NCBI GenBank assembly: GCA_001972305.1
Contig: BDDD01001606.1
Coordinates: 54,361 to 118,360, forward strand
Source of the DNA: Cephalotus follicularis
Lineage: Eukaryota > Streptophyta > Magnoliopsida > Oxalidales > Cephalotaceae
DNA length: 64,000 nt
Reading direction: 5' to 3'
The notes under the pieces are model-generated. The model was not told where the DNA came from and did no database searches. It saw only the letters and a list, made by a program, of their open reading frames with translations. Positions 33,818 to 44,157 of the stretch are shown piece by piece; positions within the stretch are counted from its first letter, which is position 1; each line of letters opens with the position of its first letter. Both the position numbers and the translations under genes were made by a program.

Positions 33818-34621
33818 GTGAATATTAATACTACTGATTCATCTTCCTGGATATTAGACAGCGGATGTGGTACTCACATATGTTCTAATTTACAGGTCCT
33901 CACGGACTATAGAACCCTTGAGAAGGGTGAGGGAGATCTACGGCTTGCGGATGGTTCCTTTGTTGAAGCCATAGCTATAGGACCAGTTTATATTTTGTTG
34001 CCTTCGGGCCAGAGTTTAGAACTCAAACATTGTGTTTATTCGCCTCACATTTTGCATAATATTATTTCTATTACTGCATTAGATGCTGAAGGTTTTCATA
34101 TTATTTTTAAAGATAAGTGTTGTTCCATTTTATTTAATAACATGATTTATGCAAAAAAAATCCTTCATGATGGAATATATATATTGAGCAAACATGAGAC
34201 TGTTTTCAATATGCAAAAAGACAATAAAAGAAAGGGAGATGAAGTTAATCAATCCTACCAATGGCATTGCAGACTTGGTCATGTAAGTGAGAAAAGAATC
34301 CGCAGGTTGATCTTGGATGGATATTTTGATTTTTCAATGTATCAACCGCTTCCAACTTTTGAACCCTGTCTTAAAGGTAAAATGACCAAATCTCCCTTCA
34401 CAGGGAAAGGGGAAAGGACCCCAGAACTGCTAGGTCTAGTACATACTAATGTATGTGAACCAATGACAGTTGATGCTCAAGGTGGATATTCCTACTTCAT
34501 AACCTTTACGGGTGACCATTCCCGTGTTGGTTATTTGTACCTGATGCGGCACAAATTTGAAGCCTTTGAAAAGTTCAAAGAATTTAGACATGAAGTAGAG
34601 AAACAGATTGGTAAAAGTCTG
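33818..34621 (+). pseudogene. C1 protease and first part of integrase
   Basis: Open frame starting upstream of the aspartic protease motif WILDSGCGTHI (DSG at 33857-33865). It continues through the GAG-pre-integrase block (WHCRLGHVSEKRIRRL) into the integrase core. The first core Asp is changed: LVHTNVCEP, where copia integrases normally have HTDV (Asn codon 34448-34450). A zinc-binding Cys also appears lost (FEPCLKGK). At 34621 C2a interrupts it. The last 257 bp are repeated on the far side of C2a (39945-40201). Confidence 0.9.
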
Positions 34622-34739
34622 ACATTTATGTCTCAATCCTAAGTTTTGATGATAACATATTTGTATTTGACAGTTTCTTAATGTGCAAGAAAGAAATAAA
34701 GTGAGTAAAACAGCAAGAATTATGCAGAACACAGCCCAG

Positions 34740-35110
34740 ACCGTCGACGCCCAAGCTTGAAGCGTCAGCGCTTTATCAGGCGGTCGAGACAAGAGGCTAA
34801 GCATCTACCGGTGGAGCACTTGGAGAAATGGAAATAAACACTCAAACCGTCGACGCCTAGATTCAAGCGTCTGCGCTTTGAGGCACTAAGCGTCTGCTCT
34901 TAGTGCAAAGCGTCGTCCGATTAAACCAGTGGACACAACTTCTATTTAAAGGGGCTTAAGCGTCGACGCCCGAGTCTAAGCGTCAGCGCTTTGAGGTGAC
35001 GGTCGACTCCAACTTTGAACGCCTGCGCTTTGAGCTGAATATTCAAATTTGAGATCCCCAACGGTCACATGACCGTCGACACTTTGAAGGAGACAGTCGA
35101 CGCTTTAGTC
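34740..35110. repeat. C2a palindrome array in left LTR U3 (GCGTCGACGC/GCGTCAGCGC type)
   Basis: About 14 motif copies such as CCGTCGACGCC, AAGCGTCAGCGCTTT, AGCGTCTGCGCTTT and CAGTCGACGCTTT, ending about 90 bp upstream of the TATA box. Further copies of this array: 38934-39302, 45894-46263 and 52410-52780. Confidence 0.9.
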
Positions 35111-35200
35111 GGCTGGAACAGTTTCTGACAGAGTTTTAGTGGACATTCCATTAAGGAATTTTTGCTAATGCTTTCCCAACGGATCTATGAGGGAAGAAGC

Positions 35201-35207
35201 TATAAAT
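35201..35207 (+). promoter_or_regulatory. TATA box of the C2a left LTR
   Basis: TATAAAT in GAAGCTATAAATGGACG. Right LTR copy at 39393-39399. Confidence 0.65.
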
Positions 35208-35669
35208 GGACGAAAGTCTTGAAGAGATAAGAGGAGAACAACACAAGCAAAGCAAACATACAAACATCATTCAAAGAAAACCTTAAAAGAGCATCAAAAT
35301 CAAAAGCTCACTCAAAAGATTTTATTTTACATTTTAAGCCAATTCTTGTTCTCACTGTTTTGAGCAATCTTATCTTGTAAAATCCAACATTGTGAGAGGT
35401 TTAGATCAAAACACTACTCTTTATACTTTGATTGTAATAGGGGAGTGAACCCTAGTGAATTTGGGGAGTGAACCCAAAGAGAAATTGTAGGTGATTGAGG
35501 TCAATCACAAAGGTGTACCGAATAGCACCCGTAATTGTGTTCGGAGAACTAGTGGAAACTCACGGAGATCCTTGGGAAAAGTGGACGTAGGCAAGAGTTT
35601 GGCCGAACCACTCTAAACTAGTGTTTGCAAATCTCTCTAACTCTATCTCTTTACATTGTTGTTCATATC

Positions 35670-36376
35670 AAGACACCCATGAGCACAACAACAAAGCTGG
35701 ACAAGGATGAGCAAGGTAAGTCAATCGATCAAAAACTATATAGAAGTATGATAGGATCTTTGCTCTATTTAACGGCAAGTAGGCCGGATATTTTGTTTAG
35801 TGTATGCTTGTGTGCTAGATTTCAAGCTTGTCCCAAAGAATCACATTTGCATGCTATAAAACGCATCTTTAAATATTTAGCATATACACCGTCCTTAGGT
35901 TTATGGTATCCTAGGAAATCATCATTTGACCTACACACTTACTCCGATGCCGATTTCGGAGGATATAAAGTGGATAGAAAGAGCACAAGTGGCACTTGTC
36001 AATTCTTAGGCAATATGTTCATCTCATGGTTTAGCAAGAAACAAAATTCGGTAGCCCTTTCAACTACCGAGGCTGAATATATTGCCGCAGGCAGTTTTTG
36101 CGCACAAGTAATGTGGATGAAGAAACAACTTCTAATTATGGGTTTGTCTTTGAAAAAGTGCCAATTAGGTGTGATAACACTAGTGCTATATGCTTAGGGA
36201 AAAATCCCGTTCACCATTCTAGAACTAAGCACATAGACATTAGATATCACTTCATTAAAGATCACATTGAAAAATGTGACATAGAATTAGTTTTCGTCCC
36301 GACCGAAGAACAAGTCGCGGACATATTCACAAAACCCCTAGATGAACAAACCTTCTCGAAATTTAGATTGGAATAA
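35670..36376 (+). pseudogene. C2a end of reverse transcriptase and RNase H, frameshifted
   Basis: Joined straight to the left LTR. Reads KLYRSMIGSLLYLTASRPDI, FSVCLCARFQ, YSDADFGGYK and STTEAEYIAAGS in one frame. It shifts frame near 36135 and goes on with IRCDNTSAICLGKNPVHHSR and VADIFTKPLDEQTFSKF. A stop at 36374-36376 falls a few codons before the expected GLCEIE end. The catalytic residues of RNase H are all present. The missing upstream part includes the YVDD box. Confidence 0.9.
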
Positions 36377-36518
36377 GGTTTGTGTGAAATTGATTGATTA
36401 ACATGTTTCTGTGATTGATGTGAATATGCATGCATGTTCGAATTGCTTATTTTTACATGATTGCATCATTTGCATTCGTTCTCGCGCACAAAACGGCAAA
36501 TCTGCAGAAAAACAGAGC

Positions 36519-36660
36519 AAAGCGCCGACCGTTGCTGTTAAAGCGTCAGCGCTTTAAAGCAAAATTAGGGTTCGAAATTGGGGAAATTGGTCTAAGCGCC
36601 AACGCTTAAACCTACTCTGTCAACGCTTTAGTCGCGTTTTAATCTTCTAAGCGCCGTCTG
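36519..36660. repeat. C2a palindrome array upstream of ORF3
   Basis: Five motifs of the same flavour as the C2 LTR: AGCGCCGACC, AAAGCGTCAGCGCTTTAA, AAGCGCCAACGCTTA, TGTCAACGCTTTA, AGCGCCGTCTG. It is followed at about 36673 by AAACCCTAA (a telo-box-like element) and a pyrimidine patch, 100 bp before the ORF3 start. C2b has the same arrangement (47197-47340). Confidence 0.85.
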
Positions 36661-36764
36661 CCTCACAGAGTAACAAACCCTAACTTCAAAAATTACTTCT
36701 CTCTGGCGATTTCTTGGCGATTTACACTCGAAAATCAAAGTTAGACTATCATACTACTTCAACC

Positions 36765-38012
36765 ATGACTAGAACCAAGGGTCTTGAACAAGGGCAAAGC
36801 TCCAAGGGCAAGAAGAAGATGGCAGGGAAGAAGGGAAAAGGGGTTGCCACTGATTCTGCAACTCCTGAGGTGATTGTTTCTAAACCTAGGTATCCAGAGG
36901 CTTACTTCAGTAGGAAAATCCTTGTAGGTAAAGTTCTTGACTTTGATTTTTGCACTAGGGAAGGTTTTCCCATTGTGGATTGGATTAGATTCCAAGGTCT
37001 AGAACCTCTTTTTTCACTTAATTTGCCTAGTTATCCGGAACTCATCAAAGAGTTCTATGCACACATGACTAGTATCTCTATGGATAGCATACTCACTACT
37101 GTCAAAACCAAGACCATTGAAGTTGACTTGAGGAGACTCAAAATTATCTTGAATGCACCAAACGGAGGTGCTACGGGTTGGAATCAAAGGTCTTGGGTAA
37201 CTAACGAAGACTTTGATAAGCAAGATTGTGTGCGTGTTCTTTTTGGTGAGAATGTCGACTTTGTTCAAAGGATGTACACTAGAAATCTTCCCTTAGATTA
37301 TAGATTCCTTCACCGTGCGATATGCACACACATTCTACCTAAGGCCGGTAGGTTCGATGAAGTGACCCACATGGAAGCTTTCACGATGTACCATTTCATT
37401 ACTGACCGTAGAATCACTGTTCTTTCTCTTTTGGTCAATCACATGAATTCCATACACGGCCGAGAAAACGCGAGACTAGGTTATAGCAATGTTATAACCA
37501 AGATTCTCCAATATTTCCATGTTGACTTTTCTGGAGAAGTGCACCACGACCTCCAAAGTGCAGACAAACTTGGCAAAGGAACCCTTGGAAGAATGGGGTT
37601 CAAAAAGCACAAGAGGCTTGGCACATGGATTCCAAGAGATGAGGACTCCAATAGAGTTGTGGAAGAGGAGGGAGAAGCCGAGGCAGGGGAAGAAGCTGAG
37701 AATATACCCTTGCAGATCGAACCACAAGCTCAACCAATGCCAGACATCCATCTTCCAAGAAATAGGCTTGATGAGATGTTCGACGCTATCAAAGGCATGC
37801 AGCAGGACATAGCGGAAATGAAGACAAGCATGCAGTGCGTGAGGAGACGACAGAAGAGGATCGCTAAAAAGTTTGCTACCATGGGCATTATAGAGTATGG
37901 TGGTCTCATATCTTCATCTTCTAGCCATGACGACAATCCCTCGGACGATGCTGCAACCGATGATATGGAGGGAGAGGTTGGAGGTGATGAGAGCACTCAC
38001 ATGGAGGATTGA
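36765..38012 (+). CDS. C2a ORF3: intact env-position protein of unknown function
   Basis: 415 codons, no stop or frameshift, in an element whose gag and pol are gone. Start chosen at ATG 36765 (AACCATGAC) because it aligns with the start of C2b (MPRTKN) and C3 (MVRSK); an in-frame ATG at 36714 exists. Layout: Lys-rich, NLS-like N-terminus (KGKKKMAGKKGKG, about residues 12-26); core of about 240 residues with YFSRKILVGKVLDFDFC, LIKEFYAHM, RFLHRAICTHILPKAG, ENARLGYSNVITKIL and GTLGRMGFKKHKRLGTW; acidic stretch EEEGEAEAGEEAEN; coiled-coil-like DEMFDAIKGMQQDIAEMKTS; Arg/Lys cluster; acidic tail. No signal peptide or membrane helix, so not an envelope protein by sequence. Probably in the 'putative plant transposon protein' family (PF20167, from memory). 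Role unknown; DNA or RNA binding is conceivable. Confidence 0.85.
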   Translation: MTRTKGLEQGQSSKGKKKMAGKKGKGVATDSATPEVIVSKPRYPEAYFSRKILVGKVLDFDFCTREGFPIVDWIRFQGLEPLFSLNLPSYPELIKEFYAHMTSISMDSILTTVKTKTIEVDLRRLKIILNAPNGGATGWNQRSWVTNEDFDKQDCVRVLFGENVDFVQRMYTRNLPLDYRFLHRAICTHILPKAGRFDEVTHMEAFTMYHFITDRRITVLSLLVNHMNSIHGRENARLGYSNVITKILQYFHVDFSGEVHHDLQSADKLGKGTLGRMGFKKHKRLGTWIPRDEDSNRVVEEEGEAEAGEEAENIPLQIEPQAQPMPDIHLPRNRLDEMFDAIKGMQQDIAEMKTSMQCVRRRQKRIAKKFATMGIIEYGGLISSSSSHDDNPSDDAATDDMEGEVGGDESTHMED

Positions 38013-38807
38013 GTCTTTGCATCTCATTTCTTATTTGCATTCTCTGCTGATTTTGATATGGTCTATGTAGTTTGTAATCTTTGGTTGAACAATTTGATTT
38101 CAGCTTGTAACAATTTTTTTTTAATGGGAAATGACTTTGTATGTTAATGCAATGTGTTTAATGTATTGGATTACTTTGTAAATTGCAGCTTGATATATGA
38201 TATGATTGTGTGTTGATGTTTTGAAAGAATTGATTTAGTATGTTATTCAATTGATCTTAATATGCACAGGCTCAAATATTATGGATGCATGTTTTGCCAT
38301 TTTGTGCATACTTACATTTGCAATGTTTTTGCAGCATATTTACTTGCAAAAGGTGTACAAGGTTTGGTTTAAGATCTATATGTAAAATGGTTTAAAAACT
38401 TGTTCAAAATGATAATGTTATTTGTGGTGATAAGTTAATGTTGGAGCATAGAATTTATGCTCAAAATGATTTTTTTATAAGTTATGGATATAGCGTTTTA
38501 CTCCTTTTTAAGATGATAACAAAAGGGGGGAGAATATTGTGTAAGTTTGGTTTTGGGGGAGATATGGTGAAATTGAGAGAGAATTTGTGAGATAGCATAT
38601 AAATGCATCATGGGATTAATTACAAGGTAATATATCCCTTATATGACTAAGGGGGAGGTAATAAACTCAGGGGGAGCTATTGCCTTTGAGCCCTTAACTA
38701 AGGTCTCAAATTTTACATCATATGCACTTTATTTGTTAATGCTTATAACTTAACAATTATTATGCTTTAAATGTAACAAATTTTGTCATCATCAAAAAGG
38801 GGGAGAT
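38013..38807. other. C2a 3' non-coding region with multiple purine tracts
   Basis: AT-rich, with GGGGGGAGA, GGGGGAGATA, GGGGGAGGTAA and GGGGGAGCTA blocks between 38525 and 38680, then the main tract CATCATCAAAAAGGGGGAGA (38788-38807) at the LTR edge. C2b (51463-52283) and C3 have the same. No gene seen. Confidence 0.8.
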
Positions 38808-39944
38808 TGTTGACATTTATGTCTCAATCCTAAGTTTTGATCATAACATATTTGTATTTGACAAAGTTTCTTAATGTGCAAGAAAGAAATAAAGTGAGTA
38901 AAACAGCAAGAATTATGCAGAACACAGCCCAGACCGTCGACACCCAAGCTTGAAGTGTCAGCGTTTTATCAGGCGGTCGAGACAAGAGGCTAAGCGTCTA
39001 CCGGTGGAGCACTTGGAGAAATGGAAATAAACACTCAAACCGTCGACGCCCAGATTCAAGCGTCTGCGGTTTGAGGCACTAAGCGTTTGCTCTTAGTGCA
39101 AAGCGCCGTCCAATTAAACCAGTGGACACAACTTCTATTTAAAGGGGCTTAAGCGTCGACACCCGAGTCTAAGCGTCAGCGCTTTGAGGTGACGGTCGAC
39201 TCCAACTTTGAACGCCTGCGCTTTGAGCTGAATATTCAAATTTGAGATCCCCAACGGTCACATGACCGTCGACGCTTTGAAGGAGACAGTCGACGCTTTA
39301 GTCGGCTGGAACAGTTTCTGACAGAGTTTTAGTGGACATTCCATTAAGGAATTTTTCTAATGCTTTCCCAACAGATCTATGAGGCAAGAAGCTATAAATG
39401 GACGAAAGTCTTGAAGAGATAAGAGGAGAACAACACAAGCAAAGCAAACATACAAACATCATTCAAAGAAAACATTAAAAGAGCATCAAAATCAAAAGCT
39501 CACTCAAAAGCTTTTATTTTACATTTTAAGCCAATTCTGGTTCTCACTGTTTTGAGCAATCTTATCTTGTAAAATCCAACCTTGTGAGAGGTTTAGATCA
39601 AAACACTACTCTTTATACTTTGATTGTAATAGGGGAGTGAACCCTAGTGAATTTGGGGAGTGAACCCAAAGAGAAATTGTAGGTGATTGAGGTCAATCAC
39701 AAAGGTGTACCGAATAGCACCCGTAATTGTGTTCAGAGAACTAGTGGAAACTCAAGGAGATCCTTGGGAAAAGTGGACGTAGGCAAGAATTTGGCCGAAC
39801 CACTCTAAACTAGTGTTTGCAAATCTCTCTAACTCTATCTCTTTACATTGTTGTTCATATTGCTATTGTTCATTATTCTTGTTTATTGCGAAAAGTTTAG
39901 ATTATTTTTAGAAACTACAATTCACCCCCCTTGTAGTTTATTCA
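38808..39944 (+). repeat. C2a right LTR
   Basis: 1137 bp, TGTTGACATTTATG...GTAGTTTATTCA. Nearly identical to the left LTR over the shared part, so C2a is young relative to its deletions. It ends exactly where C1 integrase sequence (CTGTCTTAAAGG) resumes. Confidence 0.9.
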
Positions 39945-40846
39945 CCTGTCTTAAAGGTAAAATGACCAAATCTCCCTTCACGGGGAAAGGGGAAAGGACC
40001 CCAGAACTGCTAGGTCTAGTACATACTAATGTATGTGAACCAATGATAGTTGATGCTCAAGGTGGATATTCCTACTTCATAACCTTTACGGGTGACCATT
40101 CCCGTTTTGGTTATTTGTACCTGATGCGGCACAAATTTGAAGCCTTTGAAAAGTTCAAAGAATTTAGACATGAAGTAGAGAAACAGATTGGTAAAAGTCT
40201 GAAAACTCTTCGATCAGATCGAGGTGGTGAATATCTCTCCACCGAGTTTTTAACTTATCTCAAAGATAATGGGATTATCTCTCAGTGGACCCCTCCGGGA
40301 ACACCACAGCATAATGGTGTGTTTGAAAGGAGGAATCGCACTTTGCTAGACATGGTGCGTAGCATGATGAGTGATGCTGGACTTCCACTGTCTTTCTGGG
40401 GTTATGCTTTAGAGACTGTTGTTCTCCTATTAAACAGGACTCCAACGAAATCTGCTCCCAAGACCCCATATGAGATATGGAATGGGAAGAAACCCAATCT
40501 TAGTTACCTAAGAATATGGGGCTACCCTACATATGTTAAGCAGGCAGCAGCAGATAAATTACAATCAAGGTCCATTTAATTTAAACTTGTGGGATATCCT
40601 AAAGAAACACGAGGATATTACTTCTATTATCCACATGACAACAAAGTGTTTGTAGCCAGGCATGCTACTTTTCTTGAGAAGGAATTCCTGTTGGAAGATA
40701 GTAGTGGGAGTATGATAGAGCTAGATGAACGATATAAAGAACCACAAGTTGAGGACCTAACCGATCCTGTTCAAATTGATGTTCCTGAAATGTCAGCTAC
40801 TACAGGTACACAACCTCTGCGTAGAACTAGTACCCAGGGAACCTGA
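39945..40846 (+). pseudogene. C1 integrase, second part
   Basis: Repeats 257 bp of the left part, then continues with the rest of the core: KTLRSDRGGEYLS (second Asp), PQHNGVFERRNRTLLDMVRS (catalytic Glu), FWGYALETVVLLLNRTPTKS and a GKKPNLSYLRIWGYP block. One stop at 40577-40579 splits it from the C-terminal part (40589-40846, VGYPKETRGYYFY, DPVQIDVPEMSA). First core Asp is again Asn (40028-40030), so that mutation predates the duplication. Confidence 0.9.
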
Positions 40847-41720
40847 GAGATACTATGGTAGTTTTCTCATTGAAGTTACCCAAGAGGTAAATTTCATGAA
40901 TGATGATCCGGTAAGCTACAAATAAGCCATATGCGATATGGACTCGGAGAAGTGGCTTGATGCCATGAATTCCGAAATGGAATCCATGTACTCCAATAAA
41001 GTTTGGGATCTAGTGGATGCACCCGAAGGGGTTAAACCCTTATGTTTCAAATGGATTTTCAAAAGGAAGATTGGAGACGATGGAAAGGTGAAGACCTTCA
41101 AAGCTAGGCTCGTAGCCAAAGGTTACAATCAACGGGAAGGGATTGATTATGATGAAACTTTCTCCTGTAGCCATGCTTAAATCCATTCGGATTTTACTTG
41201 CTATAACTGCGTATTTTGACTATGAGATATGGCAAATGGATGTGAAAACTGCTTTTCTGAATGGAAATATTGATGAAGACATTTATATGACTCAACCTGA
41301 GGGTTTCATATCCACTGGTGAGGACCAGAAAGTGTGTAAGCTTAAGAAGTCCATTTATGGACTAAAGCAAGCTTTGAGAAGTTGGAACATCTGATTCAAT
41401 GAGACAATCAAAGAGTTTTATTTCATCAAGAATCGAGATGAACCATGTGTGTATAAAAAGGTTAGTGGGAGCTCCGTGACTTTCCTAGTCTTGTACGTTG
41501 ACGACATACTCCTTATAGGAAATGTTGTGATCATGTTGTCAAACGTAAAGGCTTAGTTATCTACAGTTTTCTCCATGAAAGACTTGGGAGAAGCTTCCTA
41601 TATCCTCGGGATAAAGGTCTATAGAGATAGATCAAAAAGGATGATAGGGTTGTCCCAGTCTTTGTACATTGACAGAGTACTTAAGCGGCTTAGCATGGAA
41701 AATTCCAAGAAAGGTTATTT
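40847..41720 (+). pseudogene. C1 reverse transcriptase, broken
   Basis: Copia reverse transcriptase over two frames: [40 protein letters not shown] and [17 protein letters not shown], then after a shift near 41160 YFDYEIWQMDVKTAFLNGNI and KSIYGLKQALRSWN, then LYVDDILL (YVDD at 41494-41505). Stops occur at about 41393 and 41553. The catalytic Asp residues remain but no continuous product is possible. Confidence 0.9.
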
Positions 41721-42306
41721 ACCTCTATGTTATGGGATTTCACTTTCTAAATAGATATCTCCCAAGACAGCTGAAGAAAGACAAAGGATGATGCACATTC
41801 CATATGCTTCAGCAATTGGAAGCGTCATGCATGCTATGCTTTGCACTCGACCAGATATCGCCTATGTTGTAAGTGTTACAAGCAGATATCAGTCCGGTCC
41901 ATGTGAGAGTCACTGGAAGGCTGTCAAAGATATCCTTAAGTATCTTAACAGGACTAAGGATTTGTTCTTCATGTATGGAGGAAAAGTTTTGAAGATTTAG
42001 GGTTTTACTGACTCTAATTTTCAGACATATGTGGATGATTCAAAATCAACATCGGGGTTTGTGTTCACCTTGATTGGTGGAGCAGTGAGCTGGAAGAGTT
42101 CCATGCAGCCTACCACTGCAGATTCAATGACTGAAGCTGAATACATTGTGATTCCACCTTATACGTGAGATCGTTGATCGTGGAGATATAAAAGTGGAAC
42201 GAGTTCCAAGTGAAGAAAATATTACAGACCTGCTTACTAAGGCACTACCAAAGGTAGTCTTTGACAGACACCTTGATGCAATAGGTGTGAGACACTATAG
42301 CAACTA
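41721..42306 (+). pseudogene. C1 RNase H, internally deleted
   Basis: Reads YASAIGSVMHAMLCTRPDIA, YLNRTKDLFFMYGG, FTDSNFQTYVDDSKSTSG and MTEAEYI. It then jumps to the last part REIVDRGDIKVERVPSEEN and DRHLDAIGV, so the segment with the third acidic residue is missing. Stops at 41998 and within the fused end. It ends at the purine tract. Confidence 0.85.
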
Positions 42307-42315
42307 GCTTTAGCA

Positions 42316-42328
42316 CTTAGTGGGAGAT
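42316..42328 (+). other. C1 polypurine tract
   Basis: TTAGTGGGAGAT next to the 3' LTR start, the usual Tork/Angela form. Confidence 0.85.
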
Positions 42329-44157
42329 TGTTAGAGATGAAGTGTTGCGAGCCAGTGTCGAGCTTGTATTTACTTTATCTTGTATAAATGATTTATAAAT
42401 TAAATAAATATGTTTATGTTTTATCAATGGCTATGAGTTTATTTCATTAATACATGTTTTATTAACTGTAAATGAATGTCCTGGAATAAAGTTAGTGAAC
42501 CAAGTTCATGATGAGATCATGATTTGAGAGTTGGAATCTCGGTATACTTTATTTCGAATCTTCCTAGTCATAGGATTGACACTCAGGGCATGATCAATCC
42601 AGATAGACCAGCACGTACTGTCAGATTGGTAAGCAGAGGGTGACTAATCTCACACTCACTCGCATCGATGATGCTATGACAACTATGTGGGTGCTCATTT
42701 AGTGAGTTCACTGAAGGTGACCGTTGATAGAATATCTATATGGAGTTTTACTTACATGTCAAACAGAATTCTAGTTTTACAGCAGTTCATGTGGTCCTTG
42801 GACATGAGCTGTCACTGGATGTCTCGTGCATAGGGTGTTGTGTTTTGATTATGCTTAAATACATATTCTATGAAGTGTATACAAGCATTAGTTGGATATA
42901 GTACGCTTATGTATAGAGGCATGTGAACTGGCAACAATGAATCCATTGCTTCTAGTAAAAGAAGATTATGCTCAGGATGATTTTCGTTAGCGATTAAACT
43001 CCTGGCTAGGCTAGCCACGATATCAAGAGTGTGATATCATTGGTTGAATATTAGAGGGGCACCTCTAATATTATTAAGGCTAATGAAAGATAGTCACAAG
43101 GCTAAAGATTAAATTATTGGGGTCTGACATAATCCGTACCCTAGATTTAATAAGAGCATTGTCAATGGAAGGACTATACGTACATGTACCTATAAAAAGT
43201 GGTTCACAAATAATTCATATTACATGGGGGTCGTTATGCATTGCTAGATGTCGATGTCGACCAGTAGGATGCCCGAGATTAAATTGATAAATTAATTTTG
43301 GAAGAAAAAGAATTAAAAGAGTTTTAATTCGATATATTCAAGAGAATATTTTTTATGTGATAATAAATATTTAATTGAATAATTGTGAGCGTCACAATAT
43401 TAATCCTATGGCCAATGTAATAGTGAACTCATAGGGTCACACACAATACGGGCAGATATTTCTAACACGTGATGAGAGAAAAATAATTGGGATGTTATTT
43501 CCTAATTATATTTAATGAGATTAAATATATAAATATATTTAATGAGATTAAATATATAATGATAATTAATGAGATTAATTATCCTTAATGAAGACTAAAG
43601 AAAGTAGAAGTCAAAAAGGAGAGAAAGACTATCTAAAGAAGAATCCTGAATGCATCAGGAAACCCTAAGCATGATAGGATAAGAGTTTGTATTCTAATTT
43701 GATTGTATAGCAGCAAGTATATATAGAACACACCCCCCTTCCTATTAAGAGTTGTTGTTGTTGGATGTATTTGTTCTCTCTCTTGGTATCTTCTCTCCTC
43801 TCTCTCATATACAATCAAGAGTTGAAGGTTTAAGAAACCTGGTACTAGAAATTGAAGCTTGGTGTGGATACCTCGGAGGCTTTCTATACTTGGAAGCTTG
43901 AACCGTTTATCCGTTCAACAAGTAGCTGTGCTTTTGGAAGTAAGAAGACTCATTGGAAGAAGGAAGGAGCCGCTCCAATCATGTGAGTAATTCTGCCTGA
44001 TCCTCCCTATTGTTTTATATCTAACTATATATGTATGCTCAAAAGATCCTGGAAATGAACCATATGGCTTGATATTAATGAGATGATCACACAATATATG
44101 TTTTAGGGTTTTATGTATCTAGATATTTTATTGCTTAATCACCATAAGGTTCCAATA
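42329..44157 (+). repeat. C1 3' LTR
   Basis: 1829 bp, TGTTAGAGATGAAG...GGTTCCAATA, uninterrupted. It gives the empty-site sequence for S3. TATATATAG at 43718-43726. Confidence 0.95.

Larger units (their letters stand above)
34619..35669 (+). repeat. C2a left LTR, truncated at both ends
   Basis: Starts at TGACATTTATG where the right LTR has TGTTGACATTTATG. Ends at GTTGTTCATAT, missing the last part present at 39865-39944. TATA box TATAAAT at 35201-35207. Palindrome array at 34740-35110. Confidence 0.9.
34619..39944 (+). mobile_element. C2a: Sirevirus-like Ty1/copia element with intact ORF3
   Basis: Left LTR 34619-35669 (first three bases and last ~100 bp missing), then directly the end of reverse transcriptase and RNase H, a palindrome array, intact ORF3, purine tract, right LTR 38808-39944. 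Primer site, gag, protease and integrase are deleted. No TSD: the flanks are instead a 257-bp direct duplication of C1 integrase (34365-34621 and 39945-40201). C2b is a second member of the family; C3 is a more distant relative with the same gene order and purine tract. Confidence 0.9.
26551..44157 (+). mobile_element. C1: Tork/Angela-like Ty1/copia element with nested S3 and C2a
   Basis: Flanked by GTTGA (26546-26550 and 44158-44162). 5' LTR 26551-31220 (split by S3), primer site 31224-31235, leader with palindrome array, gag, protease, integrase (split by C2a and a 257-bp duplication), reverse transcriptase, RNase H remnant, purine tract and 3' LTR 42329-44157. Net length about 9.2 kb. The start of the two LTRs differs at about 4 of 84 sites. 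The purine tract AGTGGGAGAT and the Pol ending DRHLDAIGV point to the Tork/Angela branch of copia. The LTR end is mutated to AATA at 44157. Confidence 0.9.

Noticed and set aside
36765..38012. ORF3 as a retroviral-type envelope gene
   Set aside because: The position fits, but there is no signal peptide, membrane helix or cysteine pattern, and the ends are basic and acidic.
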